A DNA stretch of 64,000 nt. Source: an uncultured SAR86 cluster bacterium (GTDB lineage: Bacteria; Pseudomonadota; Gammaproteobacteria; Magnimaribacterales; D2472). Shown here piece by piece: positions 1-10,215 of this stretch. Positions within the stretch are counted from its first letter, which is position 1. Every line of letters begins with the position of its first letter. Location of the stretch: positions 599,334-663,333 of the forward strand of contig CAJIYN010000001.1 in assembly GCA_905181645.1 (NCBI GenBank), written 5' to 3'. Position numbers and translations under genes: made by a program. The notes beneath the pieces were generated by a model. The model did no database searches and had not been told where the DNA came from. It was given only the letters and a program-made list of their open reading frames with translations.

Positions 1-412
1 TTCTGAAGCAGCCTCTCAAGCTGTAGGAAGTGACAAAGTTGAAGATATAGATTTAAAAGATGCGCGAGGTGTTCTGGTTAATATTACTGGTAAAGAGCCC
101 ACCCTAAATGATTACGAAGAAGTGAGTAATATTGTTGAAGAATTTACCGCTGAAGATGCTTATGTTATTTATGGGACTGTAATAGATAAAGATATTGGTG
201 ATGACTTATTAGTAACTATTGTTGCTACAGGTGTTAATCAAAAAGCTCCAACATTAGCAGTGGATAATAAAAGAAGCGCTTCTATAAAACTAAATCCAGT
301 AGGATTAGGAAGAGAAGTTCAAGTTAATACAAGTCAAGAAGTTGGCACATCGTCTGCAGAGGCATTAGATTTCCTTGATGTGCCGACTTTTATGCGAAAA
401 CAAGTAGACTAA
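1..412 (+). CDS. ftsZ: FtsZ, C-terminal part (cut by window edge)
   Basis: Tubulin-like GTPase that forms the division ring. The frame is open from base 2 (SEAASQAVGSD...) and the ORF-track start at 122 is only an internal GTG. Visible are the end of the C-terminal tubulin-like domain (ARGVLVNITG, then EEFTAEDAYVIYGTVIDKDIGDDLLVTIVATG) and the conserved tail peptide FLDVPTFMRKQVD, which binds FtsA and ZipA. The frame is clean to its TAA. The next gene, rsmH, begins one base after the stop. In gammaproteobacteria ftsZ normally follows ftsA at the other end of this cluster, so the position is odd (see findings). Confidence 0.95.
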   Translation, partial: SEAASQAVGSDKVEDIDLKDARGVLVNITGKEPTLNDYEEVSNIVEEFTAEDAYVIYGTVIDKDIGDDLLVTIVATGVNQKAPTLAVDNKRSASIKLNPVGLGREVQVNTSQEVGTSSAEALDFLDVPTFMRKQVD

Positions 413-413
413 A

Positions 414-1313
414 ATGCTCCATTTTCCAGTATTGCTGGAAGAATCTATTGGTTTTCTAGTTGATAATAAAAGTGGCTCATTCCTAGATTGCACATTTGGG
501 AGAGGTGGCCATTCTAAATCTATTTTAAACACAATCACTGATCAAGGTGAACTCACGGCTTTTGATAAAGATCCTGATGCTGTTCAGTATGCAAATGATT
601 CAATTAATGACTCTAGATTTAAAATTATCCATAAATCTTTTAATGAAATAGATTCAATTTTTCAAGAAAAATCTCTAGATGGAATATTGTTTGATTTAGG
701 TACTTGCTCCACTCATTTTGATGAAGGCAACAGAGGTTTTAGTTTCCTCCATGATGGTCCTTTAGATATGAGATTTAATGTCACGAAGGGTATCCCGTTA
801 TCTGATAAAATATATAAGCAAGAAATAAAAGAATTAATAGATGTTTTATACAAGTATGGTCAAGAAAAAAACGCTAGATCAATTGCAAAAGCTATTTGCG
901 CATTTAGACAAGAATCTGAAATCAAAACAACATCTCAATTAGTAAGCATTATTGTATCTGTTTCATCAAAGAAATTTTCAAAGATTCATCCCGCAACGAA
1001 ATCATTTCAGGCATTCAGAATTTTTATAAATAATGAGTTAGAGGAATTAGAGCAAGCTCTTGAAAAATCTAAGCAACTAATCAAGATAGGTGGAAAAATT
1101 GTTGTTATTTCATTTCACTCTCTTGAAGATTCAATTGTTAAAAATTCTTTTAAAACAAAGATAAAGGCATTTCCAAGAGAAATACCTATAAATCCAATAG
1201 TTACAAAAGAATTTGATTGTATTGCAAGAAAGATAAGGCCATCTAATATAGAGATTAATAGAAATAAACGCTCCAGAAGTGCAATTATGAGAGTTTTTAA
1301 AAAACTTCCATGA
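414..1313 (+). CDS. rsmH: 16S rRNA (cytosine(1402)-N4)-methyltransferase RsmH
   Basis: SAM-dependent methyltransferase (MraW) acting on C1402 of 16S rRNA, usually near the head of the dcw cluster. 299 residues, full family length, uninterrupted. The N-terminus HFPVLLEESIGFL, the SAM loop DCTFGRGGHS, DGILFDLGTCSTHFD and the C-terminal VVISFHSLEDSIVKN and RKIRPSNIEINRNKRSRSAIMRV are all present. ATG at 414 lies one base after the ftsZ stop; the usual mraZ is absent upstream. Its TGA overlaps the ftsL ATG (ATGA), which suggests coupling. Confidence 0.95.
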   Translation: MLHFPVLLEESIGFLVDNKSGSFLDCTFGRGGHSKSILNTITDQGELTAFDKDPDAVQYANDSINDSRFKIIHKSFNEIDSIFQEKSLDGILFDLGTCSTHFDEGNRGFSFLHDGPLDMRFNVTKGIPLSDKIYKQEIKELIDVLYKYGQEKNARSIAKAICAFRQESEIKTTSQLVSIIVSVSSKKFSKIHPATKSFQAFRIFINNELEELEQALEKSKQLIKIGGKIVVISFHSLEDSIVKNSFKTKIKAFPREIPINPIVTKEFDCIARKIRPSNIEINRNKRSRSAIMRVFKKLP

Positions 1314-1556
1314 ATGCAAACTATCTACTAATACTCTTTATTCAAATATCTTTAATATTATTTTTATCCTTCTTATATTTATTAAACAGATGGGAAATAA
1401 GTCTTCTATATGGAAATCAAGACAAAATTAATCTTGAATATCAGAATTTAAGAGATGGAGCGTTGGTCTTTTAACCTTCAAGTTTATTTTTTAAATTCTC
1501 CTGCAAGAAAACTTACTGCAGATCAAAAACAATTAATTTCAAAAGATAAAACCTAA
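1310..1556 (+). CDS. ftsL: Cell division protein FtsL (one frameshift)
   Basis: Small bitopic divisome protein of the FtsQLB complex. ATG at 1310 overlaps the rsmH stop. Reading gives MNANYLLILFIQISLILFLSFLYLLNRWE (one membrane segment, residues about 4-25) and then NLEYQNLRDG. A one-base shift near 1463 restores RWSFNLQVYFLNSPARKLTADQKQLISKDKT to the stop at 1554-1556. Length about 80 residues, short but usual for FtsL. Called from position between rsmH and ftsI and topology, because FtsL sequences are poorly conserved. Not in the ORF track because of the frameshift. Confidence 0.75.
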
Positions 1557-1574
1557 GATAGTTAAAATACAATA

Positions 1575-3202
1575 ATGAAGAAATTAAATTATTTTAATTC
1601 GATTTTTTCTTATTATAATTTTTTTAATTGCTTCTATTGTAGCAATTTTTACTCGAGTTATTTATCTCCAGATAGATAAGGAAAATTTTTTAAAAAATTG
1701 GGGCCAAAATCAACATATTGCATACAGAGAAGTTCCTTCAATAAGAGGAACTATTTACGATCGAAATAATATACCTCTTGCCATTTCATTAACTCATTAT
1801 GATTTATATGCTTTAAGAAATTTTAGTAAAATGATTTTAAAGAAGTTAAAAAATATAATATAATTAATGAATTAATATAATTAAAGCTAGTTTAAAAAAT
1901 AAGAAAATACTAATTCAAAAGAGTTTGTCACCTGAAGATATAAATTTAATTAAAGATTCTTCTTTAAAGCATTATGAAATTGAAATTAGGTTCTCAAGAC
2001 ATTACCCCCTTGCAGATCAAATTGCGCCTTTAGTTGGCTTTTCCGGTAAAGATAATTATGGCCTTGAGGGGATTGAGAAAAGTTATAACTCTTTTTTATC
2101 CGGAAAGGATGGCAAGGAACAATATTATAAAAATAGAAAAGGTGAAATTATTTCAAAAGCTATTAGCATTCATGCTCAAGAGCCAGGACATGACTTGCAT
2201 TTAACCATTGATAGTAATATTCAATTTTTTGCTTATAAAAAACTAGCTGAAGCAATAGAGGAAACTAAAGCTAAAAGTGGGACCGCAATTGTTTTGGATA
2301 ATACAAGTGGTGAAATTTTAGCAATGGCTAGCTATCCTTCATACAATCCTAATAACCCCAACAGAAAGCCTCAAAAAAATGGCGCACTTCTTGATAAATA
2401 TGAACCAGGATCTGTTTTAAAACCAATTGCTATGGCTAAGGCCCTTGATATGGAGCTAATTAATATAGATGACCCTTTTGATACCTCACCTGGATATATT
2501 TCTTTAAATAATTATTCTATTAGTGATTATAAAAATCATGGAGTTTTGAAAGCATATGAAATTATTACTTATTCAAGTCAGGTTGGAGCATCTAAGGTCG
2601 CCTTAATGCTTGGTGCTGATAATATTATTTCAACATACAAAAAATTTGGTTTCAGTAAACCAATTAATGTTAATTTTCCATCTGCAACATTTGGTCAAAT
2701 TAATAATAGAGAAAATATGTCAGATATAGAAATTGCTAATCTTGGGTTTGGCTATGGTCTTGATGCTAGTCCATTTCAAATTGCATCGGCTTTTTCAGTC
2801 TTTGCAAATGAAGGTGTTTATAAAGAATTTACATTAATCATGAATGATGAATATAAATATGAAGAAAGAGTTATCTCCAAAGAAACAGCAAATAAAATAT
2901 TATTTTCTTTAAAAGATGTTGTTGAGAACGGATCAGGCCGAAAAGCAAAAGTACCAGGATTTAATATAGGTGGTAAGACAGGAACATCTCATAAGAGTGA
3001 AAAGGGAGGCGGATATGCAAAAAGTATCTATACAGCATCATTTGCTGGCATAGCGCCACTAGATAGTAAAGATCTTACTATTTTTGTTTCTATTTATCAG
3101 CCTGGCTTGAATGCATACACAGGTGGGGACATAGCAGCACCTTTGTTCTCAGAAATTGCTTCTGATACCCTTAATTATTTAGGATATTTTGAGAGTGAAT
3201 AA
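1575..3202 (+). CDS. ftsI: Peptidoglycan D,D-transpeptidase FtsI (PBP3), frameshifted near N-terminus
   Basis: Septal class B penicillin-binding protein. From ATG 1575 a frameshift near 1605 is needed to reach the membrane segment FLIASIVAIFTRVIYLQI and the pedestal motif REVPSIRGTIYDRNNIPLAIS. A messy stretch at 1800-1925 breaks the frame again. From 1925 the frame is open to the end: KDNYGLEGIEKSYN, SGTAIVLDNTSGEILAMASYPSYNPN, catalytic SVLK (EPGSVLKPIA) and KTGTS (GGKTGTSHKSE). The second motif reads SSQ (YSSQVGASK) where PBP3 proteins have SxN. Its stop overlaps a GTG that starts murE. Confidence 0.9.
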
Positions 3203-4634
3203 ATTAGAGAAAATAGAAAAGGCTAAAGTGAAAGAAGTATCAATGCAACCAATTCAACAAAAAAAGTTATAAAGAATTCAATTTTTTTTGGTCTGCAAGG
3301 TACTAAAGTTCATGGTAGTAAATATATAGAAGAGGCACTGGATTTAGGTGCGTCAATTGCTGTTCATGATGACCCTAATTTTAAATCTAATCTAAAAAAT
3401 ATTTTTTATGTAACAGCGGTCTTTCATCTTCATTTCAGTTTTTAAAAGTAGTAAATTATTATCTGTTTTTAAATCAATATAACAATGCAAATGATAAGAA
3501 TTTTATTATTCATTCTGTTACTGGAACTAATGGAAAGACCACTACCACTTTAATTAGCACGAAAAAGAAAACAAAGAATAAAAAAAGTAAACGAAAAAAT
3601 AAACTTTCTAAAGTTTGATGAGGAAATAATAAATCAATCCATAAGTTTAAAAACCACTCCAGATTTATTTGAATATTTTGAACATAAATATGATATAAAA
3701 GTTAATGTAGTTAAAGCAAAATAATCAACTTTCGCAGCTTATGGTATTGCCAGAAAAGCAATGGCCTCATCTGCTCTTCTTAATATTGGAAAAGATCATC
3801 TTGATTACCATAAGAACATAAGTGCATATAGAGATACTAAATTTCAGATATTTAATCAAATTACCTTAATTAATCTTATTGATGATGAGCTTAAGCCTTC
3901 TGCTGTTAAGCGAGGAGTGCAGTCATTAATTTCAATAAGTAATAAAAATGAATTATCAAATATATTTTCAAAAAAATTAAATGTTTTGTATTCAAAAAAC
4001 AATATTTGAAATAACTACAGATAAAAGTTTTGATGGTATGAGGAGGAAATATAAATTTTCCTGTTTGTTATTTCCGGAATTCAACATAAATAATCTTGTT
4101 TTTGCAATTTCATCTATATATAAAGGATATGATGAATTTTCAGAACACAAAGTTAATGATCTATCTTACTTAAAGCTTCCAAGAGGCAGATCAGAACTTA
4201 TCAATGATTTACCTAAAAATATAATAATAGATTATGCTCATAATCCAGATAGTTTTAAGTTATTCCTGTCATCAATAAAAAATTATTTTAATAATTTAGT
4301 AATAGTTTTTGGGTGTGGAGGCAATAGAGATAAAACCAAGAGACCTGAAATGTTAAAAATAGCTACTGAAAATAGTAATCAAGTAATTTTTACTTCTGAT
4401 AACTCACGAAGTGAAAGTTTTTATGATATTTTCAAGGATGCATCTAATGGAAATAAAATAGATGATGTCCTTGCTATTGAGGACAGAAAGGATGCAATAA
4501 TTTATGCAAGCACTTTAATAGGTGATAATGATTGCTTGGTAATTCTTGGAAAAGGGCACGAGGAAACGCAGGAAATAGATGGAAAGATAATACGTTTTAG
4601 TGACCATGAGGTAATAAATGAAATTTATAAGTAG
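3195..4634 (+). CDS. murE: UDP-MurNAc-tripeptide ligase MurE, heavily frameshifted
   Basis: Cytosolic Mur ligase adding the third stem-peptide residue. Probable GTG start at 3195 inside the ftsI stop. Fragments in several frames line up in order: FFGLQGTKVHGSKYIEEALDLGASIAVHDDP (MurE N-domain), ATP loop HSVTGTNGKTTTTLIS near 3510-3560, LLNIGKDHLDYHKNISAYRDTKFQIF (central domain), then an intact C-terminal half with LPRGRSELI, IIIDYAHNPDSF and VFGCGGNRDKTKRPEM. Bases 3560-3720 (lysine-rich TKKKTKNKKSKRKNK, then sequence unlike MurE) look replaced. The last 17 bases overlap murF. Confidence 0.85.
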
Positions 4635-5969
4635 TTCAGAGGATTTGTCTAAATATCTAGAAATTTCAATAAAGAAAAGTATAGAAATAAAAAGTATTTC
4701 CACTGACACAAGGACATTAAATAAAGGCTCTCTATTTATAGCGATTAAAGGAGAATTTTTTGATGGTAACAATCATATTGATGAAGCTATAAAAAAAGGC
4801 GCCTCTCTAATTATTTCAGATAGTAAAGAATATCTGGATTCTAAGAATAAAAGAATTATTTATGTTAAAAATTCAGTTCTTGCCCTGAAAAAAATCGCTA
4901 AAAATATAATTAAAGAATATCAAGGTAATATTATTGGAATTACTGGAAGTAATGGTAAAACGACCACAACTCAGTTAATTACAAATTCTATCAAGAGAAG
5001 CTCAAGTACGCTTAAAAACTTTAATAATGAAATTGGTATGCCATTAAGCATAATTCATGCCAACCCTAAATCTAAAACTTTAGTAATTGAGATGGGAGCA
5101 TCAAAACCAAAAGATATTCATTATTTAAGTTCAGTTTTAAAGCCTAGTATTGGAGTCATAACTAATATAGGTAATTCACATCTAAAAAATTTAATAAATA
5201 TTAAAGGAGTCCTTAAAGTTAAGTCAGAATTAGTTTCTAACATAAAAAAGAATGGCTATTTAGTTGTTCCTAGTGAGAATTCAACTCACTTAAAATTTTG
5301 GCGCAAAATAAGAAATGATATTCATATTATGACTTTTGGGCTTAAATCAGATGCAGATTTTTATCCTAAAAATATTAGGAGTTATTCAAATAAAATAATT
5401 CTTGATTATTAGACTCTATAAGTTTCTTAGATATTAAAATTTCTACAACTCTATTAGGAGATCATAATATTAAGAATATTTTAGCTACCTTTGCTGTAGG
5501 TTTTTGTATTAATAATCCAATTGGTTCTTTCTTAAGAGGGCTGGAAAATTATTAGTTAATGACATGAGACAAAAAAAATCTAAATGGATAAGAGGTTCTC
5601 TCCTAATTGATGATACTTATAATGCAAATCCTGAATCTGTTAAAAAATCTATAGATCTAACTAAAAACTTCAACAGTCAAAGAACTGTTTTTATCTTAGG
5701 TGATATGAAAGAACTTGGCAGATCTGATAACTCTAACTCGCTTTAAGAGTCTATATTACAAATTTATAAATAAAAAGGTTTTTATAGGTTTTGGAAACTT
5801 AACTTTTAGAGTAGATGCTTTTGGTAAAAATGGCTTTTTCTTTAGTGATAAAGAACAAATGCACGAATTTTTAGTTAATAATATTGAAAGAAAAGATTTA
5901 GTAATTTTAAAAGGCTCAAGGGGAATGCAAATGGAACAATTCATTAATACTCAAAGAGGAGATTCCTAG
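4618..5969 (+). CDS. murF: UDP-MurNAc-tripeptide:D-Ala-D-Ala ligase MurF, frameshifted
   Basis: Adds D-Ala-D-Ala to the UDP-MurNAc-tripeptide. ATG 4618 lies inside the end of murE. First 264 residues are continuous: SISTDTRTLNKGSLFIAIKG, ATP loop GITGSNGKTTTTQLI, LVIEMGASKPKDIHYL, TNIGNSHLKNL. Frameshifts near 5410, 5555 and 5740 separate further true segments: LLGDHNIKNILAT, LIDDTYNANPESVKKSIDLT, VFILGDMKELG and DLVILKGSRGMQMEQFI. Total length about 450 residues, as expected. The stop is immediately followed by the mraY ATG. Confidence 0.9.
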
Positions 5970-7054
5970 ATGTTTGAGTATTTAGGAACAGTTTTAGTAG
6001 ATTTTGATCCAGGCTTTGATATTTTAAGATATCTTACTGTTAGAACAATTGGCGGCACCGTTACCGCACTTCTTATATCTATTTTATTGGGTCCTTTAGT
6101 TATAAATCTTTTAAAGAGATTTCAGTTTGAACAACATGTCAGAGTTGATGGACCTAAAAGTCACTATAAAAAAACTGGTACTCCCACCATGGGGGGATTG
6201 CTTATTCTAATGTCACTCGTAATATCAACATTACTTTGGGCTGATTTAAGTAATCGTTACATATGGGTAGTTCTTTTTGTGACTATCTCATTTGGTGTTG
6301 TTGGATTTTTAGATGACTTCATTAAAATTAAATCAAAGAGCTCTGATGGATTATCAAGTAAACAAAAAATCATCCTTCAAAGTTTATTTGCATTTATTGC
6401 AACTACGTTTCTGTATTTCTCTGCTGAGACGTCACCTGAAACTGCTTTTATTGTTCCTTTTTATAAAGATCTCTTGATAAGCATGAGTCCATTTTTTTCA
6501 TATTTTTAGGGTCTTTTGTTGTTGTTGGTTCTTCAAATGCTGTAAACCTGACTGATGGCTTAGATGGATTGGCAATTATGCCTACAATTCTTATAGGTGG
6601 CGCTTTGGGTCTAATTGCTTATGGAATGGGGAATGTTCTGATTGCAGATTATTTATATTTACCTCATCTTAAGATATCTGGTGAACTAGTGGTATTTTGT
6701 GGAGCACTGGTTGGTTCTGGTATTGGCTTTCTTTGGTACAACACTTATCCGGCACAAATTTGGACTGGTGATGTTGGTTCTTTAACTCTTGGTGCAATAC
6801 TGGGCATACTTGCGGTTATTCTTCGACATGAACTAGTGTTTGCAATAATGGCAGGTGTTTTCGTAATGGAAACCCTAAGTGTAGCGATTCAGGTCATATC
6901 ATTTAAATTAAGAGGCAAAAGAGTGTTTCTTATGGCGCCAATTCACCATCACTTTGAATTAAAAGGCTGGGAAGAGCCAAAAATAATAGTTAGGTTCTGG
7001 ATAATAACAATCATTTTAATATTAGTTGCTTTAGCAACATTAAAAATTAGGTAA
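5970..7054 (+). CDS. mraY: Phospho-N-acetylmuramoyl-pentapeptide transferase MraY (one frameshift)
   Basis: Polytopic inner-membrane enzyme making lipid I from UDP-MurNAc-pentapeptide and undecaprenyl phosphate. About 360 residues. N-terminal part (5970-6509) holds [20 protein letters not shown] and [11 protein letters not shown] with several membrane helices. A frameshift near 6500 in a T-rich run is bridged by [20 protein letters not shown] (catalytic Asp motif), then [15 protein letters not shown] and the HHH motif [18 protein letters not shown] in the C-terminal part. No gap to murF; murD follows after 12 bases. Confidence 0.95.
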
Positions 7055-7066
7055 ATACCAAGCTTT

Positions 7067-8095
7067 GTGAAGTCTTTAATATATGGCTACGGGATTACTG
7101 GAAAATCAATAGAAAGATATCTCATAAAAAATAATATTGATTATAAAATATATGATGATAATAAGGACCTCTATACTTCAGATTACTTCACCAACGACTT
7201 AGAAAATAATTGGGATGTAATATATTGCAGCCCAGGAATCAGTAAAAAAGATTTTAAAAAGTTTCAGTGATATTGCTTCTATAGAAGTTTTAAAAGGAGC
7301 TTCTGCTGCTGCAATTTACGGTACTGGTGCTGCGAATGGAGTATTAGAAAAAGCACAACTTGTTTTCATCTTCATCAACTTTTAAGTAAAGATTATGCTG
7401 TAAATTTAATAGGTAATATTGGAGAGCCTGTTCTTGATTACATTAATAGTGGTGTAGATTTTTCGGTTATAGAACTATCAAGTCAGCAATTGGATAAATT
7501 TAAAGAAAATAAACTTGATTACGGAGTTTTATTAAACATAGCCCCAGATCATATTGATTATCATGGAAGCTTTGATGAATATAAGTATGCAAAAGAAAGA
7601 ATAGTATTTGAAAGGACTATAGGAGAAAATCAAAGTATTCAAACACATCATCATTATGATCATGTTGGTGGAAATGTAGATTTAAATAATTTACCTTTTA
7701 GATTTGAGATGATTACAGAATCTATAATTAATGACTCTAAATCAACCAATATGCATTCACTAGATTATGCAATTGATAAGGCGAATATTTATTTTAAATG
7801 CAGCAAATATCATTTAATTATCTGTGGAAACCCAGTAAAAGAAGGCTTTAATAACTTTCATCCTGAGGGTCCTGACCTTTTTTATTTTTTGATGAAGTAA
7901 TAATCATCTTTGGAAAATCTTCCCAATAATCTGAAAGTTGTTTTTTTAAAGTTTCTAACCTTTTATCAAATCTCAAATAATAAAAATCAGAATATTTTAT
8001 TTTCACCTGGTTATCCAAGTGGAGATGATTTTAAAAATTTTGAAGAAAGAGGAGAGTATTTTAATAAATTGGTTCATGAAATTTTACTTAAATGA
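7067..8095 (+). CDS. murD: UDP-MurNAc-L-Ala:D-Glu ligase MurD, broken and patched
   Basis: Adds D-glutamate to UDP-MurNAc-L-Ala. Probable GTG start at 7067 (MKSLIYGYGITGKSIERYL). True MurD segments: residues 1-67; KTTTCFHLHQLLSKDYAVNLIGNIGEPVLDYINSG...IELSSQQLDKF (about 7350-7495); APDHIDYHGSFDEYKYAKERI; IINDSKSTNMHSLDYAI; and the end LFSPGYPSGDDFKNFEERGEYFNKLVHE. Only about 343 codons remain against about 440 in the family. The ATP loop is lost to a SusC-like patch (7269-7343), and a metallo-beta-lactamase-like motif sits at about 7635-7680. Bases 7880-7965 also read better on the minus strand. As written it could not make active MurD. The ftsW ATG overlaps its stop. Confidence 0.8.
7269..7343 (+). 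other. Foreign patch: SusC/RagA-type TonB receptor plug motif inside murD
   Basis: Reads DIASIEVLKGASAAAIYGTGAANGV, closely resembling the plug-domain signature of Bacteroidota SusC/RagA receptors (VLKDASATAIYGSRGANGV type). It replaces the MurD segment that should hold the ATP-binding GTNGKT loop. Native MurD sequence resumes at KTTTCFHLHQLL in another frame. Confidence 0.8.
7630..7682 (+). other. Probable foreign patch: metallo-beta-lactamase HxHxDH motif inside murD
   Basis: Reads SIQTHHHYDHVGGNVDL. THHHYDHVGGN is the metal-binding signature of glyoxalase II / metallo-beta-lactamase fold hydrolases and has no place in a Mur ligase. MurD-like sequence flanks it on both sides. Confidence 0.65.
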
Positions 8096-9166
8096 TTTAT
8101 AGAAATAATATTTTTCTTTCAGTTTCTTTTATTGGATTAATTAGTCTTGGGCTAGTAATGGTCACTTCTTCAAGTATCTATATTGCAGATAATTTAACTG
8201 GAAATCCTTTCTATTTTGCAACCAGGCAAGCTTTATTCATTGGAATTGGTATTTTAGTATTTACTATTTTTATATCTCTACCATCTTCCTTTTTAGAAAA
8301 AACAGACTGGCTTTTTTTGCTCATAAGCATATTACTTCTGGTTGCTTTATTGATCCACTGGTTTCAGGTAGTGAGGGTAATGGGGCATTCGCTGGACCCA
8401 AGATTAGGACTCATTGATCCAATGTCCTGCTGAAGTTTGTAAATTTAGTATGATTTTATATACCTCTGGATATTGTGTTAGAAGAATGGGTGAGATAAGC
8501 ACTCTAAGAGGTTTTCTTAAACCTTTATTATTGCTAGGATTAGTCTCTTTTCTAATATTATCTCAACCAGATCTTGGAACTACAGCAATAATATGTGCAG
8601 TAGTAGTAGCTATTTTATTCTTTGCTGGAATATCTTTTTTTCAATTTGTATTGCTTCTTCTTTTAATGGGAACTTTAGGATTTATTGCAATCTATTTCAC
8701 ACCATTTAGATTAACGAGAGTTATGTCATTTATGGATCCATTTTTAGTACAACAAGGTGCAGGATGGCAACTAAGCAATGCTCTGCTTGGTATTGGGCGA
8801 GGAGAATGGTTTGGAGTAGGTTTGGGAAATGGAATACAAAAAAATTTGTATCTTCCTGAGCCACATACAGACTTTATTTTTGCTGTACTTGTAGAAGAGT
8901 TTGGTGTGACAGGTAGTTTAGTTTTACTTGCCCTGTATGCAGCTTTAATTTTTGCCATCTTTTCAACCGCTATTCAATCTTTAGCCTTAAAGAGGTTTTT
9001 TCAGGGTTTTGTTTCTTTTGGTATTGGTTTTTTAATATCAATACAAGCGCTTTTTAATTTAGCAGTTAATATAGGCCTTCTTCCTACAAAAGGTTTAACA
9101 TTACCCTTTATAAGCTATGGGGGAACTAGTATTATCATAATGATGTCTTTAATGATAATCCTTTAG
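8092..9166 (+). CDS. ftsW: Lipid II glycosyltransferase FtsW (one frameshift)
   Basis: SEDS-family septal peptidoglycan polymerase, partner of FtsI. N-terminal part starts NNIFLSVSFIGLISLGLVMVTSSSIYIA. A frameshift at about 8400-8415, in the conserved loop after helix 3, leads into PAEVCKFSMILYTSGYCVRR (the usual P-E-KL site), LSQPDLGTTAIIC, QLSNALLGIGRGEWFGVGLGNGIQKNLYLPEPHTDFIFAVLVEEFG and NLAVNIGLLPTKGLTLPFISYGGTSI. About 358 residues. Position between murD and murG favours FtsW over RodA. Confidence 0.93.
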
Positions 9167-9175
9167 ACATACTTC

Positions 9176-10215
9176 ATGAAACAATCGATTAACATATTAA
9201 TTTCTGGAGGTGGAACTGGCGGACATATTTATCCAGCAGTATCAGTTGGAAGTGAGCTTATTAATGGCGGTCATAATGTTATTTTTCTAGGTTCAAATAG
9301 TCTTCTTGAAAAAAATGCTATTAAGAATGTTCCTGAAATTCAATATGAATCAATATCAATGAAAGGTTTTAGAGGGAATGGTTTAGTAAATAAGATGCTG
9401 GTTTTACTAAAACTTCCCATAAATATTTTCAGACTATTAAGTATTATAAAAATCAATAAAGTTGATTCTGTAATTGTTTTTGGTGGCTTTATAACTATTC
9501 CTGTTTCTTTAGCAGCACTTATTCTTTTTAAGCCCATATATGTTCATGAGCAAAATACAGTTTTAGGTTCAGCTAACAAGCTATCTGCAAAGATTGCTAA
9601 GAAAATTTTTTTAGGCATGCCACTTCATCATAATCAGATAAAAAGATCAGAAGTTGTTGGCAATCCAATTCGCAGTTCATTTATACCCTCATTACAAAAG
9701 CCAGACGATGAAAATATTAAAATATATATAACTGGAGGAAGCCAGGGAGCAAAGTATCTCAATGATAATCTTCCTATAATTTTAAAAAACACTAATTATT
9801 CAATATCTATCAGACATCAATGCGGCAAAGACAAGAAACAAGAATACCCATATCTCTTGTTTGTGATAGAAGAGTTTTTTGATAAACCTAATTTATTAAT
9901 TGATTGGTCTGATTTTGTAATATCCAGATCAGGTGCATTAAGCTTGTCAGAAACAATGTCAATGAATAAAGGCTTGCTGATGATACCTTTGCCTAATGCT
10001 ATAGACAATCATCAGTTATTTAATGCTAAATATATTAATAAAGTTTCTGCAAGTAATTTGGCGATGTAAAAGATCTTGAGGATCTTGAGAAAAAAATTAA
10101 CTCTATTTTAGAAGATAAAAAATACCTAACTTGGCAACAAATGAATTCAGAAACTAATCATAACGAGGCTGCAAAGAATATTGTTTCTTCAATCTTAAAC
10201 AAGAATATTTTATGA
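9176..10215 (+). CDS. murG: UDP-GlcNAc:lipid I GlcNAc transferase MurG (frameshift near C-terminus)
   Basis: Peripheral inner-membrane glycosyltransferase producing lipid II. ATG at 9176. Glycine-rich loops ISGGGTGGHIYPAVSVG and ITGGSQGAKYLN, the FGGF stretch, EQNTVLGSANKL, VVGNPIRSSF and ISRSGALSLSE are present. A frameshift near 10062 truncates the ORF-track protein; the tail GDVKDLEDLEKKINSILEDKKYLTWQQMNSETNHNEAAKNIVSSIL continues to TGA 10213-10215, which overlaps the murC ATG at 10212. Confidence 0.95.

Noticed and set aside
3761-4634. Two separate hypothetical proteins in the murE region
   Set aside because: Both are pieces of one frameshifted MurE; Mur-ligase motifs appear in the right order across frames.
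7269-7343. A TonB-dependent receptor gene between mraY and ftsW
   Set aside because: Only 25 codons of the plug motif are present, with no start, barrel or signal peptide.
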